64,000 nucleotides of DNA. It comes from Larimichthys crocea (lineage: Eukaryota > Chordata > Actinopteri > Sciaenidae). A program made the translations under genes and the position numbers. Below are positions 11,890 through 24,991 of this stretch, piece after piece. Location: positions 12,930,244 through 12,994,243 of the forward strand of contig NC_040028.1 of the NCBI RefSeq assembly GCF_000972845.2, given 5' to 3'. The notes beneath the pieces were generated by a model, which was not told where the DNA came from, ran no database searches, and saw nothing but the letters and a program-made list of their open reading frames with translations. Every line of letters begins with the position of its first letter. Position 1 is the stretch's first letter.

Positions 11890-12172
11890 GGAGTCACAGT
11901 GCTGCAGTGGTTAGCACAGAACGTTCCTGGTTTGAACCCTGGTGAGATCCGGGTCAAGGAGTTTGCATGTTCTCTTCGTGTCTGTGTGAGTTCTCTCCGG
12001 CTTCCCACAGTCCAAAGACACGTACTTAACAGGTTAATTGGTGACTCTGAATTGCCGTTGGGTGTGAATGTGAGTGTGAATAGTTGTTTGTCTCTATGTG
12101 TCAGCCCTGTGATGAGCAGGTGACTTGTCCAGGGTGTACCCTGCATCTCACCCAAAGTCAGCTGGGATGCAT
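11890..12172 (+). mobile_element. V-SINE (tRNA-derived head plus conserved central domain)
   Basis: The head contains an A-box-like CAGTGGTTAGCAC and a B-box-like GGTTTGAACCC, the pol III internal promoter of tRNA-derived SINEs. The conserved V domain follows, with GTTTGCATGTTCTC and CCCACAGTCCAAAGACA. The tail holds GTGTGAATGTGAGTGTGAAT and ACTTGTCCAGGGTGTACCC. It is a fairly complete but diverged copy. No clear target duplication was found. Confidence 0.85.
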
Positions 12173-13540
12173 TTGGTGTAAATATATTTACAATGTTTGG
12201 CTCTTTGGATTTACTGCTGCAGGTACTGAGGAGAAATTCTAAAATATCTACAAAAATACAAAAAAAAATACAGCTAAAAAATAAAGCTGTATTGTAACTC
12301 AATCTAAGAATAAAATACAAACTGAAAAGACTTCAATCATCTTGATAACAGAGTCAGTCTATTTTTAAGTACTGCCCATCATTCTGCCAGTGTGTTGTGT
12401 GAGAGCAGATCATCATGATTTGACTGTGGTCACATTCACTGAAAACATTTTGCATACAACATATATCAAATAGAAGAGGGTCAAAACATGAAGGCCACAC
12501 TGAGATGAACCCATATGATGCAACAAATCTCATAAGATCATCTTTCTAGAGGACCAGTGGGGGTATACCCCCTGGGCATACCCCCCCCCCACTCCGTTCC
12601 AAGCATTAAGGAAAAAATTACGGTGGGCACAAAACATGAAAAAACAGAAGTGTTTGCAGCTGTCTGACTGACTTCCCTGTCCTGTCCGGCCTGTGGCTCT
12701 GCTGTCACCAGCAGTTGGTTTCTGTTGAGCATTTGTTTTTTATAGTTCTTCCACCCACCATGTGTCAGAACTGTGACCAAAACATTATGGTTTGTGACTC
12801 TGTTATTGTATCTTTTAACTTCCTGGCTACTCCCAAAGTGGTAATGTGTCATGTTGTGCAGATTGACATGTGCTCAACCTCACGTCTGCATTTGTGCAAA
12901 TACCTGAGCAGCTTTATAGCACATATGACATGAAGGATTGTCAGAGCTACAACAAAATGACATTTATTCCAAGTTAGCCAATAAAGAAAAACACTGCAGG
13001 TTCAGTGATCACTTGTGGCCTCTGCAAATAATGTTAACAAGTTCTATGTCATACTGATTTTTTAGTATCAGTGACAACACCAAGTAAGCTGGCAGAGGAA
13101 GATTTTTGCTTGTTTTGTAAAGTCACAGTATTTTGCAAATTCATCTTCTTAATCTAAACTAATCTGCGGTGGATGTGGTGAGGTCACATGACCTCCGCAT
13201 AAATGTAATAATCTATGTCATCTCAAGCCATTTAGTCTCTATTGCCTTTATGCACATTACATTGTGCATATATTGTAATTTTCACTGAGGGTCAAACAGA
13301 AAAAGATGTCAGGTGATGTAGTATTAGGAGCGACAAAGTCTAATATACAGTACTCGAGTTGAGGGGGGGTGGGGGGGGGGAAATGGTCAAAATCATCCCT
13401 CTTCTAAAATGGTCATCCCTTCTTCCATCCCTTATGGCATTTTATCAATGCATGTGAAAATTACTTATATTTAACACTGGAAATAGAATTACCGTTCGAC
13501 ATTTAGGGGGGCTTTATGATAATCAGTCTATTACCTATGT

Positions 13541-14380
13541 CAGCGGTTTTCAAAGTGTGAGGTGCGCCTCCCTTGGGGGGCGCCAGAGGACTTCAGGGGA
13601 GGCGCGGCTGGGGAAAAAATAAAAATATATCTTACAAAGATATGTGTCTCATCACTGTGCGATGAAAACTCGGTGAGCTAGCCCACAAAGAGTAGCAAAA
13701 AAAATCCACAAAATGACACAGTATGTCTTATCTTTGCTGTTTTGTGTCAAAAGTTCTATTTCAGCGAAGAAACGCTGCTAATGTCTCTGCTAATGTCTCT
13801 GCTAATGTCTCTGCTATGTCTCTGCTAATGTCTCTGCTAATGTCTCTGCTATGTCTCTGCTTTAGTTTGAATCAGTCAATCAATCACTCCTGGTTGTTAC
13901 ATAAAGACAAAGAGGCTTTGACAGTGAAGTGAGACCTCTTGCTGCGATATACTACCTTTGGGTTTACTTCATTCTGGATCGTCATTGGTGGGTCAAAGGT
14001 GAATGTGGGCGGTACTAATAGATTCTCCTGACTCTGATTGGTCGACAGGTGACAGGTGTCAATCATCCACACTCTGTGTTGTTTTAGCCTTGGCAGCACC
14101 GCTAGCTGCTACCTGCTGCTTCATATTCTTTAATACCGCTTGTTTCAAACATCGCGTCGTCTTAAAACTCGAAGTCTTCTTTCCTCCTCCTTAAATTGTG
14201 TTTTTTTAAGTGAAGATTTTTAACAAAAATGTGTTTAAATGTATTTAAATGTGTTTAAAAACACACAAAGATGTTAAAAACATACACAAAGTTGTGTTTA
14301 AAAAAATATTTGAGCACATTCACAAATAAAGATATTTAAAATGTTTTTACAAATATGTTTAAAAAAGATGTGAATGACAT
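13541..14380. mobile_element. Nested hAT-like element inside the 13348-14653 transposon (right end uncertain)
   Basis: The segment begins CAGCGGTTTTCAAAGTG and continues with GGTGCGCCTCCCTTGG and GGGGGGCGCCAGAG, a typical start for hAT elements of the CAGNGGTTCTCAAA type. The matching right terminus and a repeat of the flanking ACCTATGT were not found, so the end given is only approximate. The right side is rich in GTGTTTAAA-type repeats. Confidence 0.5.
13775..13857. repeat. 12/11 bp minisatellite
   Basis: Seven tandem units of CTGCTAATGTCT. Units 4 and 7 have lost one A and are 11 bp, so the array reads 12-12-12-11-12-12-11. The repeated 12-12-11 end suggests a duplication of a multi-unit block. 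It lies inside the nested hAT-like element. Confidence 0.9.
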
Positions 14381-14661
14381 GATGTCCATAGTTAAGTGGT
14401 TATTGTTTCTTTCCGATAAATAGTATTGTCGTGTGCAGGCCATGCAACTGAGAATGCAAGCTATGAATCAGATGGGATTTAGGATTTGCCATGTCTAGCA
14501 AGTCACCCTAAAATTGACTAGAATGCAGGAAATTGCATCTAAGAAATATAATATTTTCAGGGGGAGGACCCCAGACCCCCCTGCTGGAAAATATGTCACA
14601 TAAATGAAAATTTTCACCATCCCCCCTGGTTTCATTTTACAACTCGACTACTGCTAATATA

Positions 14662-15589
14662 TATAGCAGCATCAAAGTTCTTTGTTCAAGTAAAATACCA
14701 GACAGCCAAAGCTCTCTTTGTTTATTCACGGGTTATAGCAAAGCACAGGGGGGTGGGGGGTGGTTGTCTGACCTGTGTTATTATCATAATTATATTTATT
14801 ACAATGAGATTTATAATATCTTAAAGAATAAAAGATGTTGTTGTTTGAAGTTAACTATTACTTCACTTACGTGACTACATAACCACATTGTTTTGTCGCC
14901 TGAATCTAACCAAACTTCACAACTTTAACCACATGATTATTGTTACCATGGCGATGAAGGTCACATGACTTGTCATGTCCTTTCCTGCATGTCCAAAATT
15001 CATCACACGTGCACCTCTAACAGGTTCAAAGGCATCAACACGTTCTTTTAGTGGCTGTTTATGATGCTGTGATGAGATCACACTGATACATTTAACCCAG
15101 CTGTGTTGTGACTGTATTAAATTACTTTTGCATATCTTTTATTGGTATATTAGAACTTATTTGAATCACAATCATTAAATTCTTCATTTTTTATCCAACA
15201 CTGCTCTCACTGTTTTAAAAAAATGCGCACAGCTATGCAGTGAGCTAAACAGACGTCCAGTGGGCTGATTGCCAGCAGTCCATTTATTCCCGCTGAAAGC
15301 ATACATCATTAAACCCTAAAAAGGCTCGGCCTGAGAAGGATTTCCCAACATCAAAGTCACAGAAGATTCTGCACATAAAATCAAATTCTGGGCTGATCTT
15401 TATCCTAAATTTAGCAAGCTCTCAAAGTGAAGCAGAGTTCTTACTTTCCCACTTAACATGGTTCCCTCTCCTATCAGCTGATCTCTTCTCCTGGGTTATG
15501 TGGAAGGTGGCAGGTACTAATGGTGCACAGGTTCAGTGATGTTTCAGAGCACAGGGAACAAATGGGGGATGTATATGTATATACTGTGA
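14662..15589. other. Unique intronic sequence
   Basis: AT-rich, with no repeat family or exon recognised. G-runs occur at about 14750-14763. Confidence 0.5.
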
Positions 15590-15790
15590 GCGTGTGACAG
15601 AGACAGAGAGCGTATGGGGCCTCCCCTCTGTGCAGAGAGGGATTCTGTTTTGCTCACGAGGTTGCCCGGCAACTATGACGTCACTGGAGTGCACGACAAA
15701 GAGCAGCACCACGGCAGAGAGAGACTGAGAGACGCAGGGAGGAAGGGGGAGAGGGAGAGCGCTGCAGATGCTGTGAGCAGATGTAATGAC
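15590..15790. promoter_or_regulatory. Candidate promoter or enhancer with adjacent RFX X-box and CRE
   Basis: GTTGCCCGGCAAC at 15661-15673 is a perfect inverted repeat with a one-base spacer, a strong RFX X-box. Two bases later TGACGTCA at 15676-15683 is the consensus cAMP response element. The surrounding sequence is GC-richer than the intron and is followed by a purine tract (AGAGAGACTGAGAGACGC, GGAAGGGGGAGAGGGAG). RFX and CREB-family factors are known to bind side by side at such X-X2 modules. Its position, about 11 kb 5' of the dgkb exon on the minus strand, would suit an alternative promoter or intronic enhancer of this brain-expressed gene. That link is inference. Confidence 0.55.
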
Positions 15791-18700
15791 AAGTTATGAA
15801 TCATTTGTGTCTGCGTCTCCTCAATATGTCTGTCTGTTTTTAACACAAACCACTTTTCTTTTTTTTCAACCATAGAATAAGAGTTCACTCTCTCAAAACA
15901 GTAGTTAGCTCAAGGTCAATCCCATTCTCACTCTTGTATGTTAAACATATGGCAGTAATGCAAACAGCTAGCCTCACTCAGTCCAAAGATACCACACCTC
16001 AGACAGGCTGCATTTATTTGTTTTAAAGGTGGAAAAAGATGCCGGAAACATGAAAACATGATAGAAATATGCAATTTACGTTTGCTTTATGTTAATTTGA
16101 GGAACATTACAGTCTGCTCACAACTTCACACAGATCTGCTGCCCACCATTTTCATCTGTTCAGCAGAGTGGAAGCTTCCGTGGACGTTTTTAGTCTTCTT
16201 TATTTAAAATTGTGTTTGCACAAGGGCTCATCCACACATTTCTTCATGTGGAGCCTCAAACCAACAGCAAAGATGCTGGACACTCCCCTGAATTCACGTA
16301 TGTATGTGTGACTGTTTCAGGATATTTTGAGAATGCATCTAAAAACTGGTGGACGGAAAATGTATGAATCATCACCAGCAGTGTAATATACAGTAATGGG
16401 CCCTAGTACAAGATATTATGATCGGCCCTGGCCATTGTAAATTGTATCATTGTATGATCTAATAGAGGCCTGACACTGGACAACACTAATTTACATGTTA
16501 CCCAGATATGACATGGAGTCGCCTTTTACAGGGCGTTACTCCATGTATTTCTAAGGTGGCATTTTCAATCACTCAGAAGGTCCACTGACACATTATTGAT
16601 GGTTCTCTCTATGGGCTCGAGCGCTAACATAACGTCTGTATTTACAGTCCTGACCATCACATCTAACTCTCTGCCACAGTGTAAGCAAGTTTAAATATAA
16701 ATTTAAATACAAGGTTCCTCTTAAGTGTCTCTCCATCTTTAACTCTTCCTCAATAATGTATGGGAGGAAATAGACCTGACCAAAGGACACCCATTGTATG
16801 AGGCATCTTCAAATGTGCTGCCTCAGTGCTGTGGTTTGTTTGGCGTCAGTGACTCACAGAGCCTCTTGGCGTTACCAAACAGAAGACAAAGAGAAAAAAA
16901 AGAAGGGGTTATTAACACCCCACGGTACATTATGTTCATCAATGCTCCACCTCTTTCATTTGAAAGCTTAAAGAATCAGTGGCAAGCAGACATAATGTTT
17001 TGTGACAAAAAATGACAAGACATTTAAAAACGACGGTCAAATGATGAGACAAGTCCCGATGACTACACCCCAGAGGAATCTTAAACTCAGTGAGACTGAA
17101 CAATTGATTACCGTTCTGTCCAACACATCATTCTACTGCTGTTGTGTTTGCACATTCACCACCAAGAGGTGTTCTAAGACATAAAGCATGTGGAGAGAGC
17201 AGCACTGCCAAATTTGGATACTGATGATGATTACAGTGATAACACTGAAGAGGAGGGCCGCCGAACACAAACTGGAGCTCTGACAAAACAACAGAGGAAG
17301 ATATGGTGACAAAAGTGAAGGGCTGGTCCAGACTCAGAGTCGGGCTTAAAGTTGGCAGTACACTTTAGTATAAAACTGGGAGCTAAATGTCACGCAGGAC
17401 GCTTCTAACTGACATACCCCTGTAGAGTGTTTAGCAGGATGCTGTGGGCTAGGCAGGCCCTCGCTACAGGAAGAGTGTGTGGAAGCCCTGATAGCAGCTC
17501 GACACAGATACACTCTCGCCAGAAAAGTGTTTTCACTCACTGTGGACACGTCTGCTGCAGGAAGCCATAGGCCATAAGCCATTAAATGGATACCAACGGC
17601 AGCTTTTCTGTGTCAAACATCAGTCATTTTCAGCACTGCGATAATCTTCATGATCCATGCACTTGCTAAATATAGAGCCTCCCGCTATAACTGGGTCAGT
17701 AGCTTACTGAAAAACTCAGTTTGCACCTGCATTCTGTGGTGGGTCCTACTAAAACGATGTAGCGCTTCTTGTGCAAGTGCAGAAAAAAAGACTACAAACT
17801 GTTAACCCAGATCTGCACGGACACAAGAGCTCAGCTGCACGTTTCACTCGAATAAAGGCCTTTAGGCTGTAATCACACATGTGAAACCGATCTTCAATGT
17901 CAATGTTTATAATGTGGAGACACAGTTAACCAGATTCGTGCCCCTGACAGAGAGCACTGTTGTTTCGTAGCCTCACGCTTCCACCTGGCAGGCAGCAAAA
18001 AGGAGGTGAAAAATGGCACGCTAAAGGCTGGGTCAACTGAAATTTAGTGCAGTCAGAAAGCGAACAGAAATTTCACAAAGGACTCGAGTACACTAATTAT
18101 CTTTATATATTATATTCATATTATTAAAATCAAGATGACACAGTCAAAGCTCACTCTCTCAAAGACCTAGACTCAGTGAGAGCAGAGCGGCGTGTTTGTT
18201 CAGCATGGCATCTCAGGCCCTGCATTTTATCTGCTTTATCACGTCAGCTGAACATTCAGTTCAGTGAAACACACATGCAGCATTCTTACTTGTAATACAT
18301 CAAGTGCAGTATGCGATTTGGCTGGGTGTCTCTAACTCTAACAGCGTTTGCACACCTGCAGCAGCGGCTCGTGTCTGTTGGGTTGGATTAGCATTTTCCT
18401 GTGTGTAGGTGTGTTTTTGTGCGAGCCTGAAATCCACAGTTTTTGCCATCATCATCATTTCCTGCGTATTCATAGCTTCCCACAAAAGAAGGAAATCAAA
18501 CAACTCGAGTGTGCGTGGGTTGAGGTTTTAATTCTTTCACCCTCCGAGACAAAACGAGGACCAATTCTTCATTATTAGTCACTGAAGCACTTGAATCACT
18601 TCAATCACCTGGTTCCTATGGCAGGTTTCCTCTGCCGTGTTCACAACAATTAGCACTTGTAATGGATCATTAGGCTCTTTATAGCAGTCTAAGACACATT

Positions 18701-20632
18701 ACTTAATGTGTACAATACAGAACAATAAAGAAAAGCTGTTACAGTATGATATGACAAGATATCATTTTGAATGGACATAACACCATGGCCCATGTGAAGC
18801 CATGAGCACTGAACCCACACACTGTGATTTACCTCACCTGTGATATGAGTTAGGGGTTACTCTAACCCAAAATCTGAATGATGAACGGAGTGGCACTTTA
18901 AAATGTTGCTGTTCAAAATGCAATTCAACTCAAAATGATATAGTGCCAAATCATAACAGCAGTTATCTAGAAGCAGGTCTAGACCATACTCGTTATATCT
19001 ATATATATCTATATCTATTTATATCTTTATACAGAGACAACATTTCCCATCATGAACAAGCACTTGGTGACAGTGGCAAGGAAAAACTTTTAAACAGGCA
19101 GAAACCTCAAGCATAAGAACTGCAACAACAGTATTGGAACAAGTACACAACATAAAATAATCAATTAAAGGGAACATGTCTTTTTGTTCATATTTCTTGC
19201 TCTTGTACACATTGTGTATACAACATTTACACACAGTGGGTTTATATTCTTGAGCAAAGTAACCAGGAGTTACAGATTGTGCATAAAATGCTCAAAAAGT
19301 CAAGCAAAGATCCCTCAAACACTCAAACACTGGCTGATTTCCCAGTGGGACAGCTCCCTGAGCTCTCGTGGATCAAAGTCTGTGAGTGGAACCGGGCTCA
19401 TCTTATATAATTCCCAATGAATAGTAACACTGTTGAACCTTTAAAGGTTCTATTTATATCATTAGGAAAAGTATGTTTTAAAACCTAAAATGGCTGTTCA
19501 TTAGGCACAGAAGGATCAGGCCTGGTATTAGGACACTCAGTCATTTCAGCAAGGGCCCTCAAAACAACATATGTTTATGTCCAAGTGATGAAGCTCTCTG
19601 CATCACGGGAGCACAGGATGAAATCAGGTGGGAGGAGGCTGGAGTGGATAGATGGGTCAACAAAATATTGGACTTCAATGTGGGAGAGTGCTGTTCACTT
19701 CCAACTGGAAGTCAGTGTTCTTTTACTTTAAGAATAACCACATTAAAGGTCTCATCAGAACTTCAACCCCAATCTTTTACTAAACCTAAACAAAACTCAA
19801 CCATAGTGCTGACACATGGTAACAGAACAAAGTATGGATTGTGCCATGTGTAATGAGAGAAAATCATCAGCTTGTGTTTAATATTTTATTAATGTGGATA
19901 TGTGCATTTCTTTTAAATAATTAAATAAAAATAATAATAAATAATAAATAATTAACATGCAGGTGGTTCAGAGCCTTGACTCTCCTGTCTATGTCCACCT
20001 CGGTGGGTAAAGTATCAATATCAAGGCTGTCCTACATGAAATCAGCATAATTCAGGTTAATGGCCATCTGTCACTGACATGTGGGCATCAGTCTGACTGT
20101 TCAGAGATCACAGAACCCGTCGTCTATCTTTGAATCAAAACTGAAAACATTATTTATCCAAAGCTCTCCTCCTTCTGTCTATCCTACATACACGATGAAA
20201 CAAAACATCTTTTCAATGATCAATACGAAATGCTGACTGTAGACAGAAAAGAATGTACATATTCATACATCATCATCTTTTATTTCATCATCATTTATCT
20301 AATTGCTAATTGTGTTGTATTTTACATATTGTCGTGTTTCTTATATTTCAGTGTCTTCCCCTTAACTTGTTCTTAAAATCTATATTTTGTGTGTGTTTAT
20401 GAACTGAACCAATGAAACTTCTTGCTGACAAAGAAGTGCCTGGTGCATTCAGTTAGTCAGTGGTAGTGCATGACTGTAGAGTACGCACCGTCCCCCGGGC
20501 CAACAGGAATTAGCAGCGACAATGACAACAATACAGAGAACTGGCCTTTTTAAATGAAGAGCTTTTTGTTAACCACTCCTCAAAAAGGAGAACTGTTTTC
20601 CATTCCGGATAGAGTTTCCTTCTGTTTGAGGT

Positions 20633-20639
<7 letters not shown>

Positions 20640-20663
<24 letters not shown>

Positions 20664-20701
20664 TGTGTGTGTGTGTGTGGTGGTGGTGGGGAGGGGGGGG
20701 G
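20640..20701. repeat. (GT)n microsatellite followed by G-rich tract
   Basis: A GT dinucleotide run with one GC interruption passes into TGGTGGTGGGGAGGGGGGGG, which could form a G-quadruplex on the plus strand. Confidence 0.9.
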
Positions 20702-20883
20702 TCAGCGCATGCCAAAGACACAGTTGAAGACAAATTGAGTAGCTAATAGTGTTTCACAGAATCGACTGCACAGGGGCACGGTTAACCTTAGGGGCTGCAG
20801 ACAGAGCTACATCTTTACCCATAAAAGGAGCACTGTTAATCCCCTGTCAAGACTTGACAAGACACACATACGATACGCAGAAT

Positions 20884-20910
20884 CACACACACACACACAC
20901 ACACACACAC
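20884..20910. repeat. (CA)n microsatellite
   Basis: An uninterrupted CA run. Confidence 0.95.
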
Positions 20911-22510
20911 TATTCCCTCTTCTTGTCCAAGACCATCTTCGCCTCTCGCCCCTGTTATCAGAACTCACTGTTTCCACTTAATCTTTTTTTTTAAATCCTC
21001 TCCGGTCGTACTTTCCAGCTCCACAGAATGAATCATCAGCTCTGTTTTCACAGCTTGCAGCGGAGACTAGTATGATGAACGTCAGATCTTCCTCAGTATC
21101 GTTAGTCATCGCATGAAGTTCTACCAGACTATTTGCCTATAGCAGGTGTACACTGTCATGGTTACGAAGATGGGGGGAAGGAATGATGTGTGTGATGTGC
21201 TGGGGATCCAGTGGAGCAGACTGGGCTTGGAAATGGCACTGCAGCTGACACTCAAACTATCTAAGGAACATTGTGGATTGATCTGCGATTAGCTCTGCTG
21301 CAGGCAAGGCTCACATAGGGCCACGGCTTTCTGTTCTCTAACCTACTGGGGATGTAGCCTCACAAATACCAGGAGTATTTATGGAAGGCATGGGTGTCAT
21401 GGCAACTGGGGGATTGTGTGTAAAACGCAGAGGGGAATGGAAAGTCCAATCTATCCACAACTGATGCCCTGTATTTAAAGGGGAATATCACCCAAACTGA
21501 AATAATAGATTTACATGCTCGTTCTCTGGTCTATGATGATTTGATGTGAAATGAAATGAACTGTTTTCCAGAGCTTGAATCCACAGACTCAAAACTTTGT
21601 ATCTGCATACATTGAAGCCTTAAATTACATGTCTTAATCTAAACACCCAGCAATTAACTGGAACACAATAAATACTCTTCATTTTACAAGCTGTCTCCCT
21701 CACTGAAAAGTTCATTACCAGTGTGTATCTGCTGGGGCTTTCACAATTACACATCACAGCATGTAAGTTGCATCTTCAAGTTAAAATCCTGCTTGTGAGC
21801 GCAGAGAAATGTTCATCCATTAGAGGATAAATGTGAAAATAACTGCACAGACATCCAAGTGACAAAATGATAAGCAAAACATGTTTTTGAGTGGCAGGGT
21901 GCTTTAAATGAACTTTTGAGGGGTCATAAGTATTATATTATAAATCACATGAAGGTCTACAAGTAGCTGTGGATATTATTGAGATTTTATCAAACATCTA
22001 TTTGAGTTCTTCCCAGTTTTGATTCTACTCATATGTTAGCAAAGCATAAATAAATAATATTAAAATAGCTTACAGTTCTTACAGTGTTTTCACTACCATA
22101 TGTCATCTTTCACCAATCAGCCAACAGTTACCAAACATGACGCAAACATAAAGGCCTTGAAAACATCCTGAAAATCAGTCCACCTTCAATCGTGACCTCA
22201 TGTTGCACTTGCAAAAGCTCCAGCCAATATAACCATCACAAATATTCAGACTTTACATTCCAGTGAAAGCAAATAATGTGACTGCAGGCCTGTTATTATG
22301 AGACAAACAAGAGTGCTGCAGTGTGTCTGCACCATTCGATTAGGCAGGTTAGGCCTCATTTAAGAGTTTCACTATCGCTTTTGTTCACTAAGTGCTTTCC
22401 TGCCACAGAATAAACAAATTCCCAACAAGTGGAAAGTGTTGTGTTAAGTTTACTTCAGAAATGGACTGAGCAGAGTTATTTAGAAAGACTAGATGTTATC
22501 ATGAAAACAA

Positions 22511-22746
22511 ATGTCCTCCTCTGACTGACTGTTTTCAGATGACAGGCGAGTGTGTGGGGAGCATTAGCATGTCACATTACTGGTTAATGCCTTGGTTGTG
22601 TGTGTTGTTGTTCCCATGTATTAACTTCAAAAGTGATGATATGTCAACCATGTGTGCACAACTTGTTTCCGCTGCCCCCCAGTGGCCAAAAAAAATCTGT
22701 CGTTGCAGGTTAAATCTAAATTCAAATGCACATTAAGACAAACTCC
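22511..22746 (+). repeat. Dispersed repeat, copy 1 of 2 in window
   Basis: Shares CTGACTGACTGTTTTCAG, ATGACAGGCGAGTGTGTG, GCTGCCCCCCAGTGGCC and TTCAAATGCACATTAAG, in the same order, with 25454-25708 in direct orientation. The copies differ by substitutions and small indels. The family is not named. No ends with inverted repeats were seen. Confidence 0.8.
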
Positions 22747-24559
22747 ACGTCAACTCCAACTTCAGCGCATTGCTTGTTCAGATATAAGGCATAAAACTAG
22801 GCCGACTGTTTATAATCTGCTCATCATTAGCTGCCTGTCTGTGGAATTTTTAGCCTTTCACTGGGTTTTTACTCTGGAAGTACAATTTATCATATCAACA
22901 ACTGTCAGTCACCTGTGCTGCAGTGCCAAAAGCTACTGATTCAGTCAGTGACAATAACAACTAAAAAGCATCGGGTCAGCCGAGGTATTAAATATTTATG
23001 TACAAACTAGCTTTGAGTGATTTACAGTGTTTTAATTTAAACATTGTTTTAAATGTTTGTCTAAAGGTCTTGCTTTGAAAAACAGGTGTTGCTGTAGAGG
23101 AGGGGTGGTGGTGGTGTCTTCTATCCGGGTCACTACGGAAATGAAAGGAATCAATTTGAGTGGGTCTGTGCATGCTCTCGTCCTAATCACGCAGATCCAT
23201 GTTCAGACAGGCGATTGTTCACCTCTTAATCCATGTGATGAATTACTGTCTGATGGCACAGGGATCATCATCAGGAAGCTTTCACCACCATCTTCACAGA
23301 CCCACTGACCCACCAGCTGGCCTCTCGCAGAGACATGATGTCAACATGAATAACACACTTTGAACACACATGGCAGTATACATATAGCTCACACGCTGGT
23401 GCTTATATTCTTTCTTGGGACTGAGGACGTGAGCTGCATATGAGAGTGCTGCTAAACGATCCTCCTCCCTTCACCCTCTATCCATCCTCTGTATTTACTC
23501 TCCTCCTTATTCAGTTGCTGCCTCTCTCCTTTCCTCTGTTGATCCCTCTTCTCCTGATTCTCCCTCAGCTCTGACTCGCTGCTGTGCTCTCGCAGACGAG
23601 GATCCCTAATGTTTATCACCAACCAAGTGGATGCTGTCAAGGAATAAATAACCATTGCATTTGGTGATTGCTTGATGAGATGTAATTAGGCGTGCCGGCT
23701 GCAGATTAATCACGAGAAGTCAGCCGTCTCATGTTAAAGCACCGCTCTCAAGGAGGCAGCCTAGGATTAGAAGGGAGTGACATTAACATATACTCAAAAA
23801 CCAATAGAGTTTAATTAGAGACTAAAATATAAAGTCATAGTGGGAGAATTATAGCTCATAATAATTATCTCAGCCTTTCTGTATCTTACCTCTCCCTGTC
23901 AGAACTAAGGACAGCACAAGATTAAGATAATATGAGTAAATACAAACACATTTTTAGATACATACACTTTTAATGGAATATATCTTGTATTAAAATGAGT
24001 CATTACTGATTATGTGAAATGTTCTTGCATTGTCCTTCAGCTCGCAACTCCCGAACAAAGGTCACCCTATTGGTGAAACATGTCCGAGTATATTTTCAGT
24101 TCAATACATCCGTCATTCATCACAAAAAGCCTCTCCATGCTGTGACCTGACCCTGAGAGCTGCTGCCGCTGGATTCTAACCACAGTTACAGACATGATGT
24201 TGTGTTGATTTGTTCTGGTTCCCGAGGCACAATGAGTCTGAGACATTTTGTTTTTAATCCATCTCCACCCAAACACACACACACACACATCCACTGCTGT
24301 TCGAACCTCCACAACTACAAGAGTTCAACCTCAACACAAAGCCTGATCAGCATCTCTGCCTCACACACACAGAGCATTAAAAATAAAGAAGTTGGAGTGA
24401 GGAATTGTTGTGCACACAAGCAAAAACAAAACTGGGCCAGAAAAGGAAATTCAACAAGAGACAAGGAGGGAGGTGTGACAAAGTGCTGAAGAGACAGAGA
24501 GGACAAGACAGAGGAAAAGCAGCGTGATCATCGACATGAACGGAAGAGGAGTAATCACA
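22747..24559. other. Unique intronic sequence
   Basis: No exon supported. The part at about 23590-23760 (TTTATCACCAACC, GTAATTAGGCG, GCAGATTAATCACG) has homeodomain-type TAATTA/ATTAATC motifs and looks more complex than its surroundings, but I cannot show conservation. (CA)n lies at about 24272-24290. Confidence 0.4.
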
Positions 24560-24860
24560 GAGAAAGTCTCCCCTACCTCTGGCCATCACAGCTCCAGCCA
24601 CAGTCCATGTAACATCCCTGTTCAGTGGTTTAGTGAAGCCCCAGCTATTCAGACAAGTCGGCCAGCTGGCTCCAGGATGCGGCGGGGCTGGACCGTAGTG
24701 TCTACAGTGTGTAGCAGGCGAGTCGTCCTCTGCTCTCCCGCTCTCCTCACACCAACACGCGGCTACATGCAGCACGACAACAGAGGTACTGGAGCCTCGA
24801 CAGGGACAGCGGCAACATCCCTCCCATCCACCCTGAATTAATTAAGCCTTTCTTCTCCCT
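24560..24860 (-). promoter_or_regulatory. Candidate 5'-UTR exon or promoter block of the minus-strand gene
   Basis: A GC- and CpG-richer stretch, including GGATGCGGCGGGGC and CCAACACGCGGCTACATG, in an otherwise AT-rich intron, lying directly beside a long CT tract. On the minus strand it reads as a GA-rich leader followed by CpG-containing sequence. No initiation signal or splice site could be confirmed, so this is a weak candidate only. Confidence 0.25.
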
Positions 24861-24875
24861 CTCTTTTCTATCTTC

Positions 24876-24957
24876 TCTCTCTCTCTCAGCCTGTCTGATT
24901 CTCATGTGCGCATGGTTAATGCCCTCTCTCTCTCTCTCTCTCTCTCTGTTCAGTTTC

Positions 24958-24991
<34 letters not shown>

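Larger units (their letters stand above)
13348..14653. mobile_element. hAT-type DNA transposon with perfect 8 bp target duplication
   Basis: The left end is CAGTACTCGAGTTG and the reverse-complemented right end is CAGTAGTCGAGTTG, 13 of 14 bases matching. It is flanked by CTAATATA at 13340-13347 and 14654-14661. Subterminal G-runs (13362-13381) and GGGGGAGGACCCCAGA near the right end are typical of a widespread vertebrate hAT family. No transposase frame remains. It is interrupted by a second hAT-like sequence at 13541. Confidence 0.88.
15791..22510. other. Unique intronic sequence with microsatellites
   Basis: No exon supported. (GT)n with a G-run lies at 20640-20701 and (CA)n at 20884-20910. 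At 20120-20165 the plus strand reads SSIFESKLKTLFI, resembling the worn 3' end of an L2 or Rex1-type ORF, but too short to call. A 40-codon acidic open segment at about 17180-17310 is discussed in the findings. Confidence 0.5.

Noticed and set aside
13720..13932. 69-codon frame with NVSANVSA repeats
   Set aside because: It is generated by the 12 bp minisatellite inside a hAT-like element.
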